Part shown: positions 37,841-49,726 of the stretch, piece by piece
How positions within the stretch are numbered: position 1 is the first letter of the stretch
Layout of the letters: the number at the start of each line of letters is the position of its first letter
Assembly: GCF_001949145.1 (NCBI RefSeq)
Contig: NW_019091361.1
Coordinates: forward strand, 294,255 to 358,254
DNA length: 64,000 nt
Direction of reading: 5' to 3'
From: Acanthaster planci
Lineage: Eukaryota; Echinodermata; Asteroidea; Valvatida; Acanthasteridae
Made by a program: the position numbers and the translations under genes
The notes under the pieces: generated by a model
Told to the model about the DNA's origin: nothing
Databases searched by the model: none
What the model saw: only the letters and a program-made list of their open reading frames with translations

Positions 37841-40800
37841 TTAAAACTGACCAGAAAGCTGGTGTGCGGACTTCTGGCCCCCAACAGAACCCTTAGCCAT
37901 TGACAGCATTTGTTGATGGTGTTGATTTTGGGGTCTGTACGGTTCATGTCCATTTAGTTGACAGTGTGGTTGCTGAAGGCAGTAACTCTGTTGTTGTCGA
38001 TGCAGTTGATGTTGATATTGCATTCGTTGTTGATGTGGTTGTTGATCATGCTGATGTTGCGGGAACCGTGACTGATCTTCGAGTTGAAGCAGCGGTGGAT
38101 TCTGTGTGAATTTTCTTTGGAGTGCACAATTTGGCAAGTGTTGTCTTAGTGTTTCTTCCAGCGCTCGCTTTTCCTTTTCCAATTCAGCGATGCCTTTCAT
38201 TAAATCATTATTCTGGGCCTCGAGATTGTCGGATTCCTGCGGCCAAGTATTGAGTGAGAAAAGACAATTCGAATTATTTCATTAACCAGAAATTTATGGG
38301 CTATCAGATATTTATTTCGATGGACCATACGAATGCAATATATTTGCAATTTCACTTTTTGAATCAGTGTTCAAAGAATTTTTCCAAAAAATGAGAGCTC
38401 AGGACGTAAACTAAATGAAACTAAAAAAACCCATCAAACCAGTTTCATTTAATTATTCTTGATTTGTAACTAGTTAATTCATGACTAATTGCATAATAAA
38501 TTAGTCGCGAATTGTGCCTCATTATTTGAATAATTTGGCGTTATTTAATAAATAACGTCAGTAAGATTTCGGTGGCACTCGCAAATGCCATGCAGTTGAT
38601 TCTTAACTTTAGTAACAAGGAATTTTTCCCTTACGCGATTTCCTAAAAAATTGACTTTTCCCACAGGAGGCCTAGGCCGGAAATCATTTGCCCTGTTTTG
38701 CGAGACAAACTAATCTGATTAATAAAGCAACTAGTATGACTCGTTGTCAAATGTCATAATAGTATAGGTTAAAATATTGACCATAACTTCAGTTTGTTGT
38801 TCAGAGTTTCTTGGTACCATAAGGTTCGACAGAGTTAGTTTGTTCCTACTAGGCTAATACATACCCACGGTCACCATGATCGTATAACTTCCTTATAAAG
38901 AGGAATAAGTTAGAGGAGGGAAATTCCTGGGACATGTTAGATCCGGGTTGTAGACTCACTGTGGGTCATAATTCTGACAAATTGTCAGGTGATTCGTGAA
39001 GTTTGATAATGAAGGAAATTCTTGTATTTAATTACTACATTGAGCACCCCCTCTGCGGTGGGATTGTAATGAAGTCTTATTCTACACCCTTCCTTTAAAA
39101 TCTGAGAATGTACGCTGTGTTGTTACAGATTAATAAAAACCTTTTTAAACATTTGTAGATATGAACTACGGCAAAGTTGGATAAAGTAGTTTGTGACCTT
39201 GTTACACTGATTACTATCGGTAAGTAGTGTAGGCCCCCATAACGTTTGATGAATCGAAAAATGGTAGTCGATCAAATCAACAGTCAAAACCTTCTATACC
39301 CTGCGGTATTCCATCTCAGCTTTAAAAATATTCGATTAATAATGACAAAATATGCTCTTTTGTCGTGTTTGATATCAATGATCTTTATTCAGACATTTAT
39401 TACTTCAAATGGCACAGTGTCATATCTTCAATAGTTATTTAGAGATTTTGAAATCCAGGGTCTAGTTTTTCTTTCTTTTTTATCAGAGTTCAGCATCATT
39501 CTGGATCGTTGTTTGTATGAAAGTAGTTGCGGGCTTTCTGCTTGGTTTTGCATACCAAGCACCTTGATAAACCGCAATCAAGTTTATGTTTGAAATATTC
39601 GTGAGTAAAATTCTCGGTTTTGTTAACTCTGAACTGTACCGTCATACTATTTTAGCTGTCTCCGTGTTTACAGTTTGTTCGATCAGAATGTGGCAATGAA
39701 AGTTTTCTGCCATGCAACATGTCATGTTTGCAGAGACTTGTAACGAGACTTATATGACTGCAACGGTTTTTAAGACAGCGGAATAGCTTTGCATGATCTA
39801 CCCACCTGGACCAAAGCGGCTGCAAGATGACGCCGTCTATCTCTGCAGCGCGCAGCGGCCAAGCGGTTCCGCTCTCTCCGCTGTTGTATCCTCGTCTCAT
39901 CGTCCGGGGACAACTTGAGAGCAGAATGGAAATCAAAACCATTAACAGCAAGCAATTTTATAAAATTTCGGACAGGTTCAACAATAGAATTTAGGCTGAA
40001 CTGTTCAACATTCAGCCATTTCAAAGAGCCTGAATCCCATTTCATATGTATTTGGCAAAATATAATTACATATATAAAATTATGATTGTAATTTGCTGGG
40101 TTTTAGACATCCTGTTTTCCTGTCATTTTATTTAAAGTCGTGCACTAGTGTGGACAAGGTTGGATTACAGAGTGGCAAATTGCAACGGGATGAAAATGTC
40201 ATCACAAAATCAGAACGCTTATAAAAGCAAAAGGGTTATAAATGCAAAATCAGAACCCTGAAAAATTAATAAAACCATTGAATAATATCAAACCAGTGTC
40301 GTGAATCGTGCTGGAGACTCAGTCCAAAAATTGCCCGGCCGTAGAAGTTCAAAAAGTAGGGCGGGGGGGGGAAATAACAGGTGACCACTATAACCCCTAT
40401 AACCTTACTTCAGAACGACGAATTCAGAACTTTCATACCCCCCCTTCAGTACTATTGGATAAATGTCAGGTGTTGGGAAGTTGGCCCTGTTTTCCTCACC
40501 ACGAAAAGGTGGGGACTGATGCAGTAGCCTATATCCCCCGAAAGTGGGGGATGCATACCCCTTGCCCCCGAGGTTTACACCCCTTCTTAAAAACAGTTTC
40601 TCAAACTCCAACTATCTTATTAAAAGCCTTCATAGAAGTTGTTAGCGAAAACACCTCCATGTACTTGCTTTCAATATAAAAAAGAAGAAAATACGTTTGA
40701 CACTTTTGTCCAGTCCTCCATGATGGATTTCTGGAAGGCGCGTTTTATGCCCAAGATGGCCATGCTGTCAAGGTTTACGGTTGTCTGAAATGACAGGACT

Positions 40801-41761
40801 TTTACCGGACAGTTCCAGATCGACAAGGTGTAACATTTTGTCAGTTTTGCAAAATTATGTCGTAGCATAATAAGTGTTTTCCTGTGTACATATATAGACA
40901 TGACCACATTGCAAATGTGCTAAGCAAGGAAGGACACGGCAAAGAAAGAAATAAATAGACATAGAAAAAAATATGGGTAGAGGCTTTCGTGAACACTGGA
41001 CTGAAACAAGCCCGTGGCTCATTGCCATAATGACTGTTGTGCTGTCAAACACAGCAGGCAAGTTTGGAAAATCAAGGCGTGAAAAACTGCGCCAAACTCT
41101 CATGAACGTTGTCTAATGAATACTGTTTGTGGATTTCTCAATCTTTATCAACTTTGAAGTTTTCACATAAATGTTCAGCTTTCTTTTAACCGTAAACTTA
41201 TGCGGCCATTCTACATGCACTTTGTTTGAAGAAATAATATTGTTGTTTCACTTGATGAGTTGGCTTGTCGGTGTTTTTGTTTTTCATTTGCCTTAAAGTA
41301 TAAAGAATTCAAATATCCTTAATGAAAAATTACTTTGACAAGAAGCCCTGCTATTTTAACCTTAAACTCAAATCTATAGCTCTATATAGTATACAGGAAA
41401 TAAATCATCTAGAAATTGAAAAATTGATCGTCACTAAATCAAGAATGTCTATCTTCCTTGTGGGTTTAGCTGTTTGGTCAGTAAGTAGCAAAGGTGGCCA
41501 AGTACTCACCGTGTTACTGGACCCTAAGTCATCCTCGTCGCTTCGCTCACCTTCCTGGTCCTCAAGGGACTCCCCTGTTAGCCTGCCCTGTCCTACATCC
41601 AGTCGAACTACGCTTCTTCTGTCGAGCTCCGTGAAGTTGAAGCTGTCTGAGCAATCAACAACGGCTTCCTTCCCGGTGAAATCGCGTATGTACTCGGCCA
41701 TCTTACCGTTGTTATTGCCTGGTAATTGTCTCGTAGTTCGGAACGCTAACAGTGACACCAT
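37841..41761 (-). CDS. bZIP transcription factor A, FOS/ATF3 class, FOS-like
   Basis: A nuclear leucine-zipper factor expected to bind AP-1/CRE sites as a dimer. Exons: 41761-41510 (84 codons, ATG at 41761 with A at -3 and G at +4), 39913-39806 (36 codons), 38236-37841 (TAA at 37843). All joins are phase 0; the protein has 251 residues. The acidic N-terminal exon ends EGERSDEDDLGSSNT. Exon 2 is the basic region, with RRERNRLAAARCRDRRR matching N-x-x-A-A-x-x-C-R. Zipper leucines fall at residues -2, 5, 12, 19 and 26 relative to exon 3, followed by H33-LPN-C37, as in FOS/ATF3 (HRPxC). The tail is rich in Q and H, unlike genes B and C. The extra tail and lack of a KEELR motif make it the most FOS-like of the three. 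Plus-strand frames over exons 1 and 3 are shadows. Confidence 0.85.
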
Positions 41762-42224
41762 AGTCTCCGGAGCCGCAAAATTTCATGCAGTGAAGTATTA
41801 AAGTGTCCACCAAGGATTACATTTGAAGCAGTAGATTCACTCAGTGTTGAAAACAACAAAAACTGTTGGACACAAGAATGTAATGATTGACATTTAGCAG
41901 CTGTGTCACCAAGTTTCGTTGGAGTTTTCAACACACCTCTGTTAGGATTCAACTTCGATGGGTTTTTGTGGAAGTTTGTGAATGTGCTTGCCTTTATTCA
42001 CTGAACCAAGTACTTCACAACAGGCATCAGTACAACTCGGTTTAGATCCTTTTGTATCTTTTCATACATACTCGTGAAAAGCACAATAAAAAGGTGTAGA
42101 TTCGGCCTTATCACCGTATATTAGACCTCGTTTGGAATGTGTCTATGAAGAAAACAGGATCGTATCACCCGACACCTGTCTGCATCATTTTGCGAATTGA
42201 TTTCCCTCAAACATAGACATTCCG

Positions 42225-42230
42225 CTTTAT
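42225..42230 (-). promoter_or_regulatory. TATA box candidate for bZIP gene A
   Basis: TATAAA on the minus strand within GGCCGTTATAAAGCGG, about 460 bases upstream of the ATG. A 5' UTR of around 430 bases would follow unless spliced. The leader includes an upstream ATG at 41786 (24 codons, ends TAA at 41712) overlapping the main start out of frame. Confidence 0.4.
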
Positions 42231-42249
42231 AACGGCCAGTGAAGCTTAT

Positions 42250-44250
42250 TCAGCCGGACGAAGGAAGTATACTTTGGTTTATTAACTTTAATTCCTTGTA
42301 TGGTTAGCAGGAAAACTTTGATTGACAAAAACGGTCGGATTAATAGAACTTAAATACCGGTAAGCTTTGAGAGTATGCGGGGCATAGTAAGTTCCGTGTC
42401 GGACTCGTTAATTTCTTGAAATTCTCCCACGTTAACGCATGCGGAAATAAAATTTCACGTATGGCAAAAATGCTGATGAAGTTTTTCCAACAGAGAATAA
42501 AACCGGATGGAGTTTTAATTTAAGCATTTTAGAAAGAAACTTTTGAGGCTAAAATTGTTCAGAATAGGATAAATTCCGAAGATCGGACTCAGAAGGGACC
42601 AATGTAGCCGCATCCTAGGTGATATAAGGTCCCATCTTCGAACGAATGCGCTAAACTTGATCTGACCTGCTATGGAAATGTCATTCAAGACTGTCAGTGC
42701 TTTGTACTTAGACACAGAGTTAGTTAACGGGCTGTCTCTATCTTTTTTCTAGTCTAATGCCTGTAAATAATTGTGTATGAGTATCCGTTATGCGGACTTC
42801 AGTGTTTTATTCTAAAGGACGCGATCCGCTCCACTTCTAAATCTTGTGCAATTAAACAAAGGGCACTCATTGCAAAAAAAAATGAATTATAGCTCTAGTG
42901 TTTCGGTATCAACAGTCATTATAATTCTGGAGGAAGTTTTGGACATAATGGGTGGTCTATGCGCATTCTTATTCAAGCAAGAGGAGCCAACTTGGGAAGG
43001 GTGCACAGCCACACGCTGCCTCCACACCACCGAGAAAAACTTTATGGATGTGCTATCCGACTACGGGAAGCCCAACCGCCTCGGGATTGCCATCCATGAA
43101 CATACAAGTTAAGATATAAGCAAGTGTATGGTTGTATACTGCAGAGGATCGTTTGTTTGGATGACCTTAAGCCCCACAGGCTTGACATCTTTTGTTTCTG
43201 CAAACATGACCTAAATGCCACCTGTATTTATTTGCCATTTTGTTTGATAGCGAATACCGCTTTTTTTTATTCTGCAGAAGGTAGTTGATAACAAAAAGGA
43301 ATGAAAATACAACGGATAGATAAACTAAAAACAAGGTGTTGTGATCAATTTAGTTATTCCAATTTGAGTCATAACAATTTGTCTAAGGTAGTTTTGTGGC
43401 TAAAAACATCTAAGTGACGTTGCAAAAAATTACCAATATAGGACGTGTGAAAATCATATTCACGCGCTTTGTCGTGATATCATCAAAAAGGATGACGAAT
43501 AAATAAGTCATGTCACGTGAACTTATTTATTTGTAACTGCTGTAGTACGATCGTCAACTATCCTCGTGTTATTTCCTCTAAGGTGAACTTTTCTACCCTC
43601 TCTACTAACAGTACTTCCGCATTACAAGCCAAGGTATCGCGTCAGGGGTACTGACGAATCACAACCAAAATAATTTCAATGTGATCGTTTTGGTCAATTT
43701 CAGATGAAGTTATTTCAAGTTTTGTATTCATTAGAAACACGAAGAAGCGAAAGGGTAAAATGAATTCCAGTTAAAACTGCTGAGCACAATTTAAGTTAGG
43801 AGCTAAATAAATTATTCTAACCATCCTTTTCACAAGCGCGTATACAAACCGTAACCAGGGGAGGGGATAAAAGCCATTTCTACTTAAAACAAATGCGAAT
43901 AATTATGATAACATCAGAAAAAGAGTTAAGCACGAATGCTCTGTACTCTTGCGAAATGATTAAAAGAAGTTAAATGGTCAGCCCTTATATAGAGCAGAGT
44001 TAGTACAAACTGCCTGGAACTTTTTTTTCAGAAAACAAAACAAAGCAAGAAAAACAAAACTGTTGATATTGATAACAAAAACCTGAATAATTGATAATTA
44101 GTCAGTTTGGTTCTCTTTTTTGTAAATAAATAATGTCACATCCCCAATAGCAGTAGCTATTCCACATTTCAACTCTATGGAACTTTTTTTGTCTCAAGCA
44201 TTTTGACGGGCCACCTTCAGGTGAGAATTAACATCTTGCGATAGTTGACT
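42250..44250. other. Upstream region of gene A, nothing else recognised
   Basis: A+T-rich DNA without recognisable coding sequence. The frame at 42846-43112 has no motif I know. A small inverted repeat AATAAATAAGT/ACTTATTTATT lies near 43499-43532. Confidence 0.4.
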
Positions 44251-44261
44251 TGGGGCTGGAG

Positions 44262-44564
44262 CAGTGACGTATCCCGCGGGGGGGGGGCAGGGGGCAACTT
44301 GGCCCAGGCTCCCCCAACGTTTAATTTTTATAAAAAGAATATATTTTATATGTGAGTAGGGATGAAAGTATATCCATTCATCAAATATTAGCACCAAACC
44401 CCTAGGAAAACAACACCAGCAAACAAAAGCAAGGATGTCAGGACCGTGAGTGAGACTTTGGATTTTTTTCTCCCCCAACATCATGTTGAATGAGTACCAA
44501 GTCGCATTCGCTTCTAAATTTGCCCCCCCACACACACACACACTAAAAGCTGGATACGTCGCTG
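44262..44564. mobile_element. hAT-like non-autonomous DNA transposon with target duplication
   Basis: Ends CAGTGACGTATCC (left) and the inverse of CAGCGACGTATCC (right), 12 of 13 matching. Flanks GGCTGGAG (44254-44261) and GGCTTGAG (44565-44572) match at 7 of 8 positions, as an 8-bp hAT target duplication should. The 303-bp body has G-run and C-run arms and an (AC)n tract and encodes no transposase. Confidence 0.75.
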
Positions 44565-44689
44565 GGCTTGAGTGCACTAATTTAAGAGCTCATTAGCATG
44601 AAAACTGCCTCAAGGTTTCTTTTTTTTAAAGGACATTGTTTGGCCAAAAATAATTGGGACTGTGTAAAATATACATAGATCAGGATCAA

Positions 44690-45020
44690 CTTTTTAATTC
44701 CTGGGGCTCCCAATCGATGATACAGATGATAAAATTACGGTTCAAAAAATAGTCCAATGCCCAAGAAAATAGAGAGATGTCATATGAAAAGTGGCTGCGA
44801 GAAACTATCACTTGGGGGGTATGAGTTGGTTTTCCTGGAATAATTAAAACAAGTATTGGCTAACCCAACAAAACGTTTAAAATTGATGGAAAGATAAAAG
44901 ACAAGATGACAATTTTAATTTTGTTTGGCAAACTCCAGTAATGTCGGCTTGCATGTTATTGTCCCCTGAACGTTGTTGATTTTACATTGGTTTTAATGAG
45001 GCTTGAAATGCACTTCACCC
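44690..45020 (+). repeat. Interspersed repeat, copy 2 of an unclassified family
   Basis: Collinear with 16340-16700, same strand; the shared blocks are listed in that entry. It is next to the gypsy-like fragment at 45.06 kb and could be part of the same decayed element. Confidence 0.55.
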
Positions 45021-45059
45021 TTGGTGTCCGAGGCAACTCAGAGAGATTTCATGCCAAAT

Positions 45060-45330
45060 TGGCTGTCTAGGGGATGGATGACATTCTCATACTGTTGCAG
45101 GCGGATAGGTAGGACCAACAGTCTCAAGATATTCGGACATACACTACGACAACCATCTTTAGTTGTGCCCACTTCCAAGTCTAAGGTCAGTAGCACCTTG
45201 AACGTTCCTCAACCCTAGACACTGATAAAGTGAGCTAATTGCCCAGACTTGTTAATTTTTACCGTCGTTTAATCTTGGAGTGTTCTCAGGTGTTCGATCC
45301 ACTCAAAGAAATCAGTATCGATGTCATGGA
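45060..45330 (+). pseudogene. Decayed Ty3/gypsy-type retrotransposon pol fragment
   Basis: GGATGGATGACATTCTCATA reads MDDILIL, like the reverse-transcriptase active-site motif YLDDILV. About 180 bases on, in another frame, comes RLVNFYRRLILECSQVFDPL, which matches the conserved FLGMVNFYRRFIP..S.ILHPL stretch that follows reverse transcriptase in gypsy elements. Stops and shifts separate them and the spacing is shortened, so the copy is dead. No LTRs were seen. Confidence 0.55.
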
Positions 45331-45727
45331 ACATATCTGTCACAGCTTCGTTTGTAGAATCCCAAGCAGACGCCAGGAAGAGTCCGGATGGATGCTTCAG
45401 ATCTTGCAGGATCAACAACGATGCCCTTAATAATTCTTGGCAGTCAATCCAAATATTTCAACCGGCCAAGAAACACTAAAATCCAATTGTAGGATTCCGT
45501 TTGCGATGGAATTCTGTGCATAACCCCAGAAATTTTGTGCTACTTAATAGGCTCAAAGGTCGGAAGACAAAGCAACATGCATGCACGAATAAGTGAAAAA
45601 CACGTAAAATACGTTGTCACAACGAAGCGGAATTTTGCATTTGGCGAGAAATTTAATTGCGGTGTCGTTGGTCTGACAAAGCGTTAGCTTTCCACGTCCA
45701 ACTTGGTCTTATCGTCGCGGAGGTATT

Positions 45728-45892
45728 ATGTCACGTGTATATGACCTACTGAAAAGTCAAGGAACAACAGACATCCAGCAAAATTATGTTCAGCGTTCTC
45801 GTAACCAAAGCAGGGTGATGACATTAGATGCAGAGATTGGTGCAACTATACAAGCATACTCGAATAGAGGTTTAATCACTTCCATAAATTAG
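45728..45892 (+). pseudogene. Short coding-like frame, unidentified
   Basis: 54 codons beginning MSRVYDLLKSQG and containing QNYVQRSRNQSRVMTLDAEI. Composition is more protein-like than the surrounding A+T-rich DNA, and the frame is also open just upstream. Being close to a decayed retroelement it may be a transposon gene fragment. Family not recognised. Confidence 0.2.
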
Positions 45893-47255
45893 AAATATTT
45901 TATCATACGTACCTGTATGTGCTAAAGATGCTCATACTTTCTTGATGGCTGATTGCAAAGGTATTGTGATGAAATCTGTTGAAGCAGGAAGGCTTCACAT
46001 TGGTGGGTTCTTGTCGCGACCAAACTCTTCAAAACGTAGAGTAAACCCCTTTTTCTGATGCTGATAGCTACGAAAATGAATCGTCACATGCATGACCTTG
46101 TTGGAACAGAGCAGAATCACCTTTTGCCAAAAGTTGAATAGGTTTCCTAGAACGAAAGGAAACACCAAGAATAAAGTCGAATTCTTTAGCGAGCGAATTC
46201 ACAATCAATAGGCCCTAAGTGAACAAAAAGCTGTTTATGAGGGGGTGAGACCTGAATATGCTTGCTGTTGAATTATAGCCGAGCAAAAGCAAGAAAAAGT
46301 TTCAGTAGTGATTTCGTTTACTGGTTGCCTAAGTTCAAAAAGACGTGGTGGAGATTGAAAGTTGACAGCAGGAAATGACGAATGTGATTTACAATGACGC
46401 TTTGCAGTGTGAAAAGTATGGGTCAATTTCTGTTACCATTCACGAGACTGTTACATAACTATAAATATAGGGGGTAGCGCGGGTCACCTATTAACCCCCA
46501 AATTAAAGTGCCAGACGCGTAACGTAGAGTCCCCCCCCCCGGGGGGTGCTGAAGCTCTTAACCCACAAAAAACTAGTTCACAACCGATTACAACTCCTTC
46601 TTATTTAGATACCATTGTGTTAACACTTTTGCTGGGAAACAACAGTTGCGACGTTTGGTCATAGACAAGCCGAATACCTTGCTCAATCATGATGTGTACA
46701 CAGCAAAACTCTCTGTTACCTGAACGGTATGGGTAAAGTCAAACCAACATATCGTTTTTATTTCAGCTTAAATTGAGTGTAAAAGCCTCATTAAAAAACT
46801 ATCGTGCAAATTCACTCGAGGATTACAAAATAAAAACAAACAAACCTATCACTAAACAATTTCATAGGGACGACGTTATTTAGGGGAAGGTTTATTGTAC
46901 TTTTCCCATAATTAACAGATTTCATTAGAGAGTTCATTCTTGATTCTTGTTGTAGGCCAACAGTTTCATTTGTTCTGTACACCGTGACACATTTCAATAG
47001 TTTCTTTGTTTACTTATTTAGAGGAAAAATTCAACATTTTTTCATCTTCGCTATCGGTATAAATACTGTAAACATTACTCGAATGGAAAAACATCCAGCT
47101 CTACTTCTAGGGAATAGGGGGAACTATCTCCCCAACTGGAAAAACGCTGACAATACGACGATATAAATAGTGACTTGACGGTGTTTGGGGCAAGCATCTT
47201 CCGTCTTTCTTACCGCGAAGGAAGAGGAAGTATAACTACAGCTACTGCTCCCGGA

Positions 47256-47306
47256 TTTGCCCGATTCAGAACGTTAGGAACTTGCCCGATTCAGAGCGTT
47301 AGGAAG
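47256..47306. repeat. 25-bp direct duplication
   Basis: TTGCCCGATTCAGAACGTTA and TTGCCCGATTCAGAGCGTTA, each followed by GGAA, lie head to tail with a period of 25. Confidence 0.7.
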
Positions 47307-47723
47307 GAAATACAAAGTGCTGTGTGTTTGCAGGAAGTGATAGGAAGTTAGTGTCAGTAAGTTTAATGGTTTGAATGGAAGCGGTGGATAAAAAGGGGAG
47401 GAGCTACAGAGCCGCAACAAGGGGTGAACAATCTTATCTCATGATTCTGTTCTTAACTGATCTATAATTGCAAACTGCGTCTTGTGATAGAACTTTATTA
47501 CACGGAGGTTTATTTGTGTTTTCTTTTTCAAACACCCGTTTATGGTGAAGCGGAGTTGCAGTCCCATGGGTAATTTTGAAATTGCTCTTAAAAACGTTTT
47601 TACCAAATCTTTTGGTCATTTCTTATTTAGAAGCATTCACATTTCAGTGGTTACGGAAAGCGTCCCCCTTTCTTTCTGATTTATCCGACACGCCCAAGAT
47701 GGGCAATCTTTTTGGGCAAAAAC

Positions 47724-47935
47724 CAGTGGCGTGTCCAAGTCTTAGGTCGGGGAATGGAACTTTTCGTCTAAAATGACGGTCCATCCTCTTTAAAAGTCCT
47801 AGTGACCTAACCCCCGGTACTTGGTGGTATACCGGTACCACTGGGGGAAACTGTTTGTAAATAGTGCCAATTTCGATTAAAAAAAAACCGGAAACATGTC
47901 CCTGTGGATCCTCACCCTTGCTGGATACGCCACTT
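47724..47935. mobile_element. Second hAT-like non-autonomous element, same end type
   Basis: The left end CAGTGGCGTGTCC and the right end, read inward as AAGTGGCGTATCC, match each other and the ends of the element at 44262-44564. Possible 8-bp flanks GCAAAAAC and ACAAGAGC match at only 5 of 8, so the target duplication is doubtful. Confidence 0.5.
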
Positions 47936-48780
47936 ACAAGAGCAGTCGTTTTGATAGGGAGTAGTTGTCAGCGGTCCGATAATTAGAGCTCAGGTAACCA
48001 GTCTAATAGACTTTCTTTTATTTCTTGTCAATTCTTGATTTGGATCTTTTCACTCTGACGAAAATAGCAATCACGTGGGGGTTAAAATTCTTTTATAACA
48101 TCAGTACAAGATTTGTCCTGTAGGAACTGTACCTTAGAAGCGGCTGTCCCAACTTCTGATCTGACCCGTGGGTTGACTAAGTAACTTGAGTTACAAAAAT
48201 GCGATCTTGACAGAATAACCAAAGTAGAGGCACACAAGTTTCGTCAAAAGCAAGCACGTAATATAAGGTAAGTTAAAACGTTGGGATTGAGGGCCAAATA
48301 AAAAGTATATATTTTCTTTTTGTGCGCCAACGACTTATTTCAATGTTGCTTTCAAAAAGAGGCATGGGGATATTTTTAATTAAAAAGTGGAGTGTCTTAA
48401 TGGCGTTAATAAAACACAGACAATATACTGTTACGTGGAGTATCTCACCTTTCGTTTTAATTCACTATTTCAGTGACTACAGTGTATGTGGATAGCTTCG
48501 TTTATCAATTACAGAGATTTTAATTAATTGACAAGTGCATATATCAACGGGGTATGTTATTATTTTGGTTTGTGAAATATTCCTAGCCATTTTTTGTTAT
48601 TCCTGAAGTTCCTGCCACTCTCTAAAACCGTACTTATTGCTGTAATACTCGGGTGTGATAGTATACTTCTTTTTTACAAGAAATGGGTTTGTCAGGGAAA
48701 TCCATTTATATTGAAAGAGGAAAAGACATTTTAGTCGGACATTTTGATAAAAAATGACAAACAAACTAGATGTCACGATA

Positions 48781-48920
48781 CTTCAGACCCAGAGTAAGGG
48801 AATAAAGCAAAAATATCCCTTTTATGCTAATTCAGATAAAACTTCAGATAAAACCTATATCTTCAGACCCAAAGTAAGGGAATAAAGCAAAAATATCCCT
48901 TTTATGCTAATTCAGAAAAA
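48781..48920. repeat. 80-bp tandem duplication
   Basis: Two copies beginning CTTCAGACCCAGAGTAAGGG (48781) and CTTCAGACCCAAAGTAAGGG (48861) continue nearly identical through AATATCCCTTTTATGCTAAT. Intergenic, just past the 3' end of bZIP gene B. Confidence 0.85.
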
Positions 48921-49726
48921 ACTTATTCTGTGTAATAAGACACATCAATAAATTAATTTGCGAGTAACATTACACACATTACGCTATTAATCCAGTAACT
49001 TTAATAGATACTATAGATAAATAAATATATCGGTAAAATACTTAGTGTAGCATGTAGCGACTGATGCTAGTAAATAAAATAAAATTATAAACAAAATATC
49101 TACACACGTAAAGGGAAATATATACCCTTTTCATTGTACAATACATGTAGTGGAATGCTATGCACTACACCATGAGCCCAAGCTAAATCAATATAGGGTG
49201 CAAATTTCCTTGCAACGGTGGCTCCTTTGGTCAGACCTGCGCTTCGCTGGTTTACGAACGATTATGAAATGCATGCGTAACGGTCGCGTCGCTACCAGCA
49301 AAATGAACACGCCCGACAGACCTGGATCTAATCTGAGGGAGGGGGTTGGGCTTCTGCTCAAAGCAGATACACAACTCTCCACAGTGATATAACGCGACGG
49401 AAATTTAGCTGTATAATTACAGAAATATACTGTCAAATTGAAGAAGCTTTCTCTAAGCGCAAATTGAAGCACGCCGTACAATCTGCACACTTGTTGCGAT
49501 TAATGACACACATTAACATGCATGTTTATTGTTCGAATACTCTGCCATCAGAAGAGCTACTTCAGATCATGGAATTAGCGACCACTGAAAAAATCGTCTG
49601 TGATGGCCAATGTGCGCCCTCATAGTGATTTGTTCGCACAGTAGTTCATTCGAAAGCATGATCGTCTTAGGTAGATTTCCTTCATCGGTAGGATATAAAT
49701 GGACCAATCTATGCGTCCACCGATTG

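Noticed and set aside
37900-38109. Plus-strand frame rich in V and D
   Set aside because: Antisense of the glutamine/histidine-rich tail of bZIP gene A.
41322-41801. 159-codon plus-strand frame
   Set aside because: Covers the first exon of gene A in antisense; the minus strand has the correct donor and splices in phase to the basic-region exon.
49188-49490. 100-codon minus-strand frame downstream of gene B
   Set aside because: No motif or exon structure; beyond the presumed poly(A) signal of gene B.
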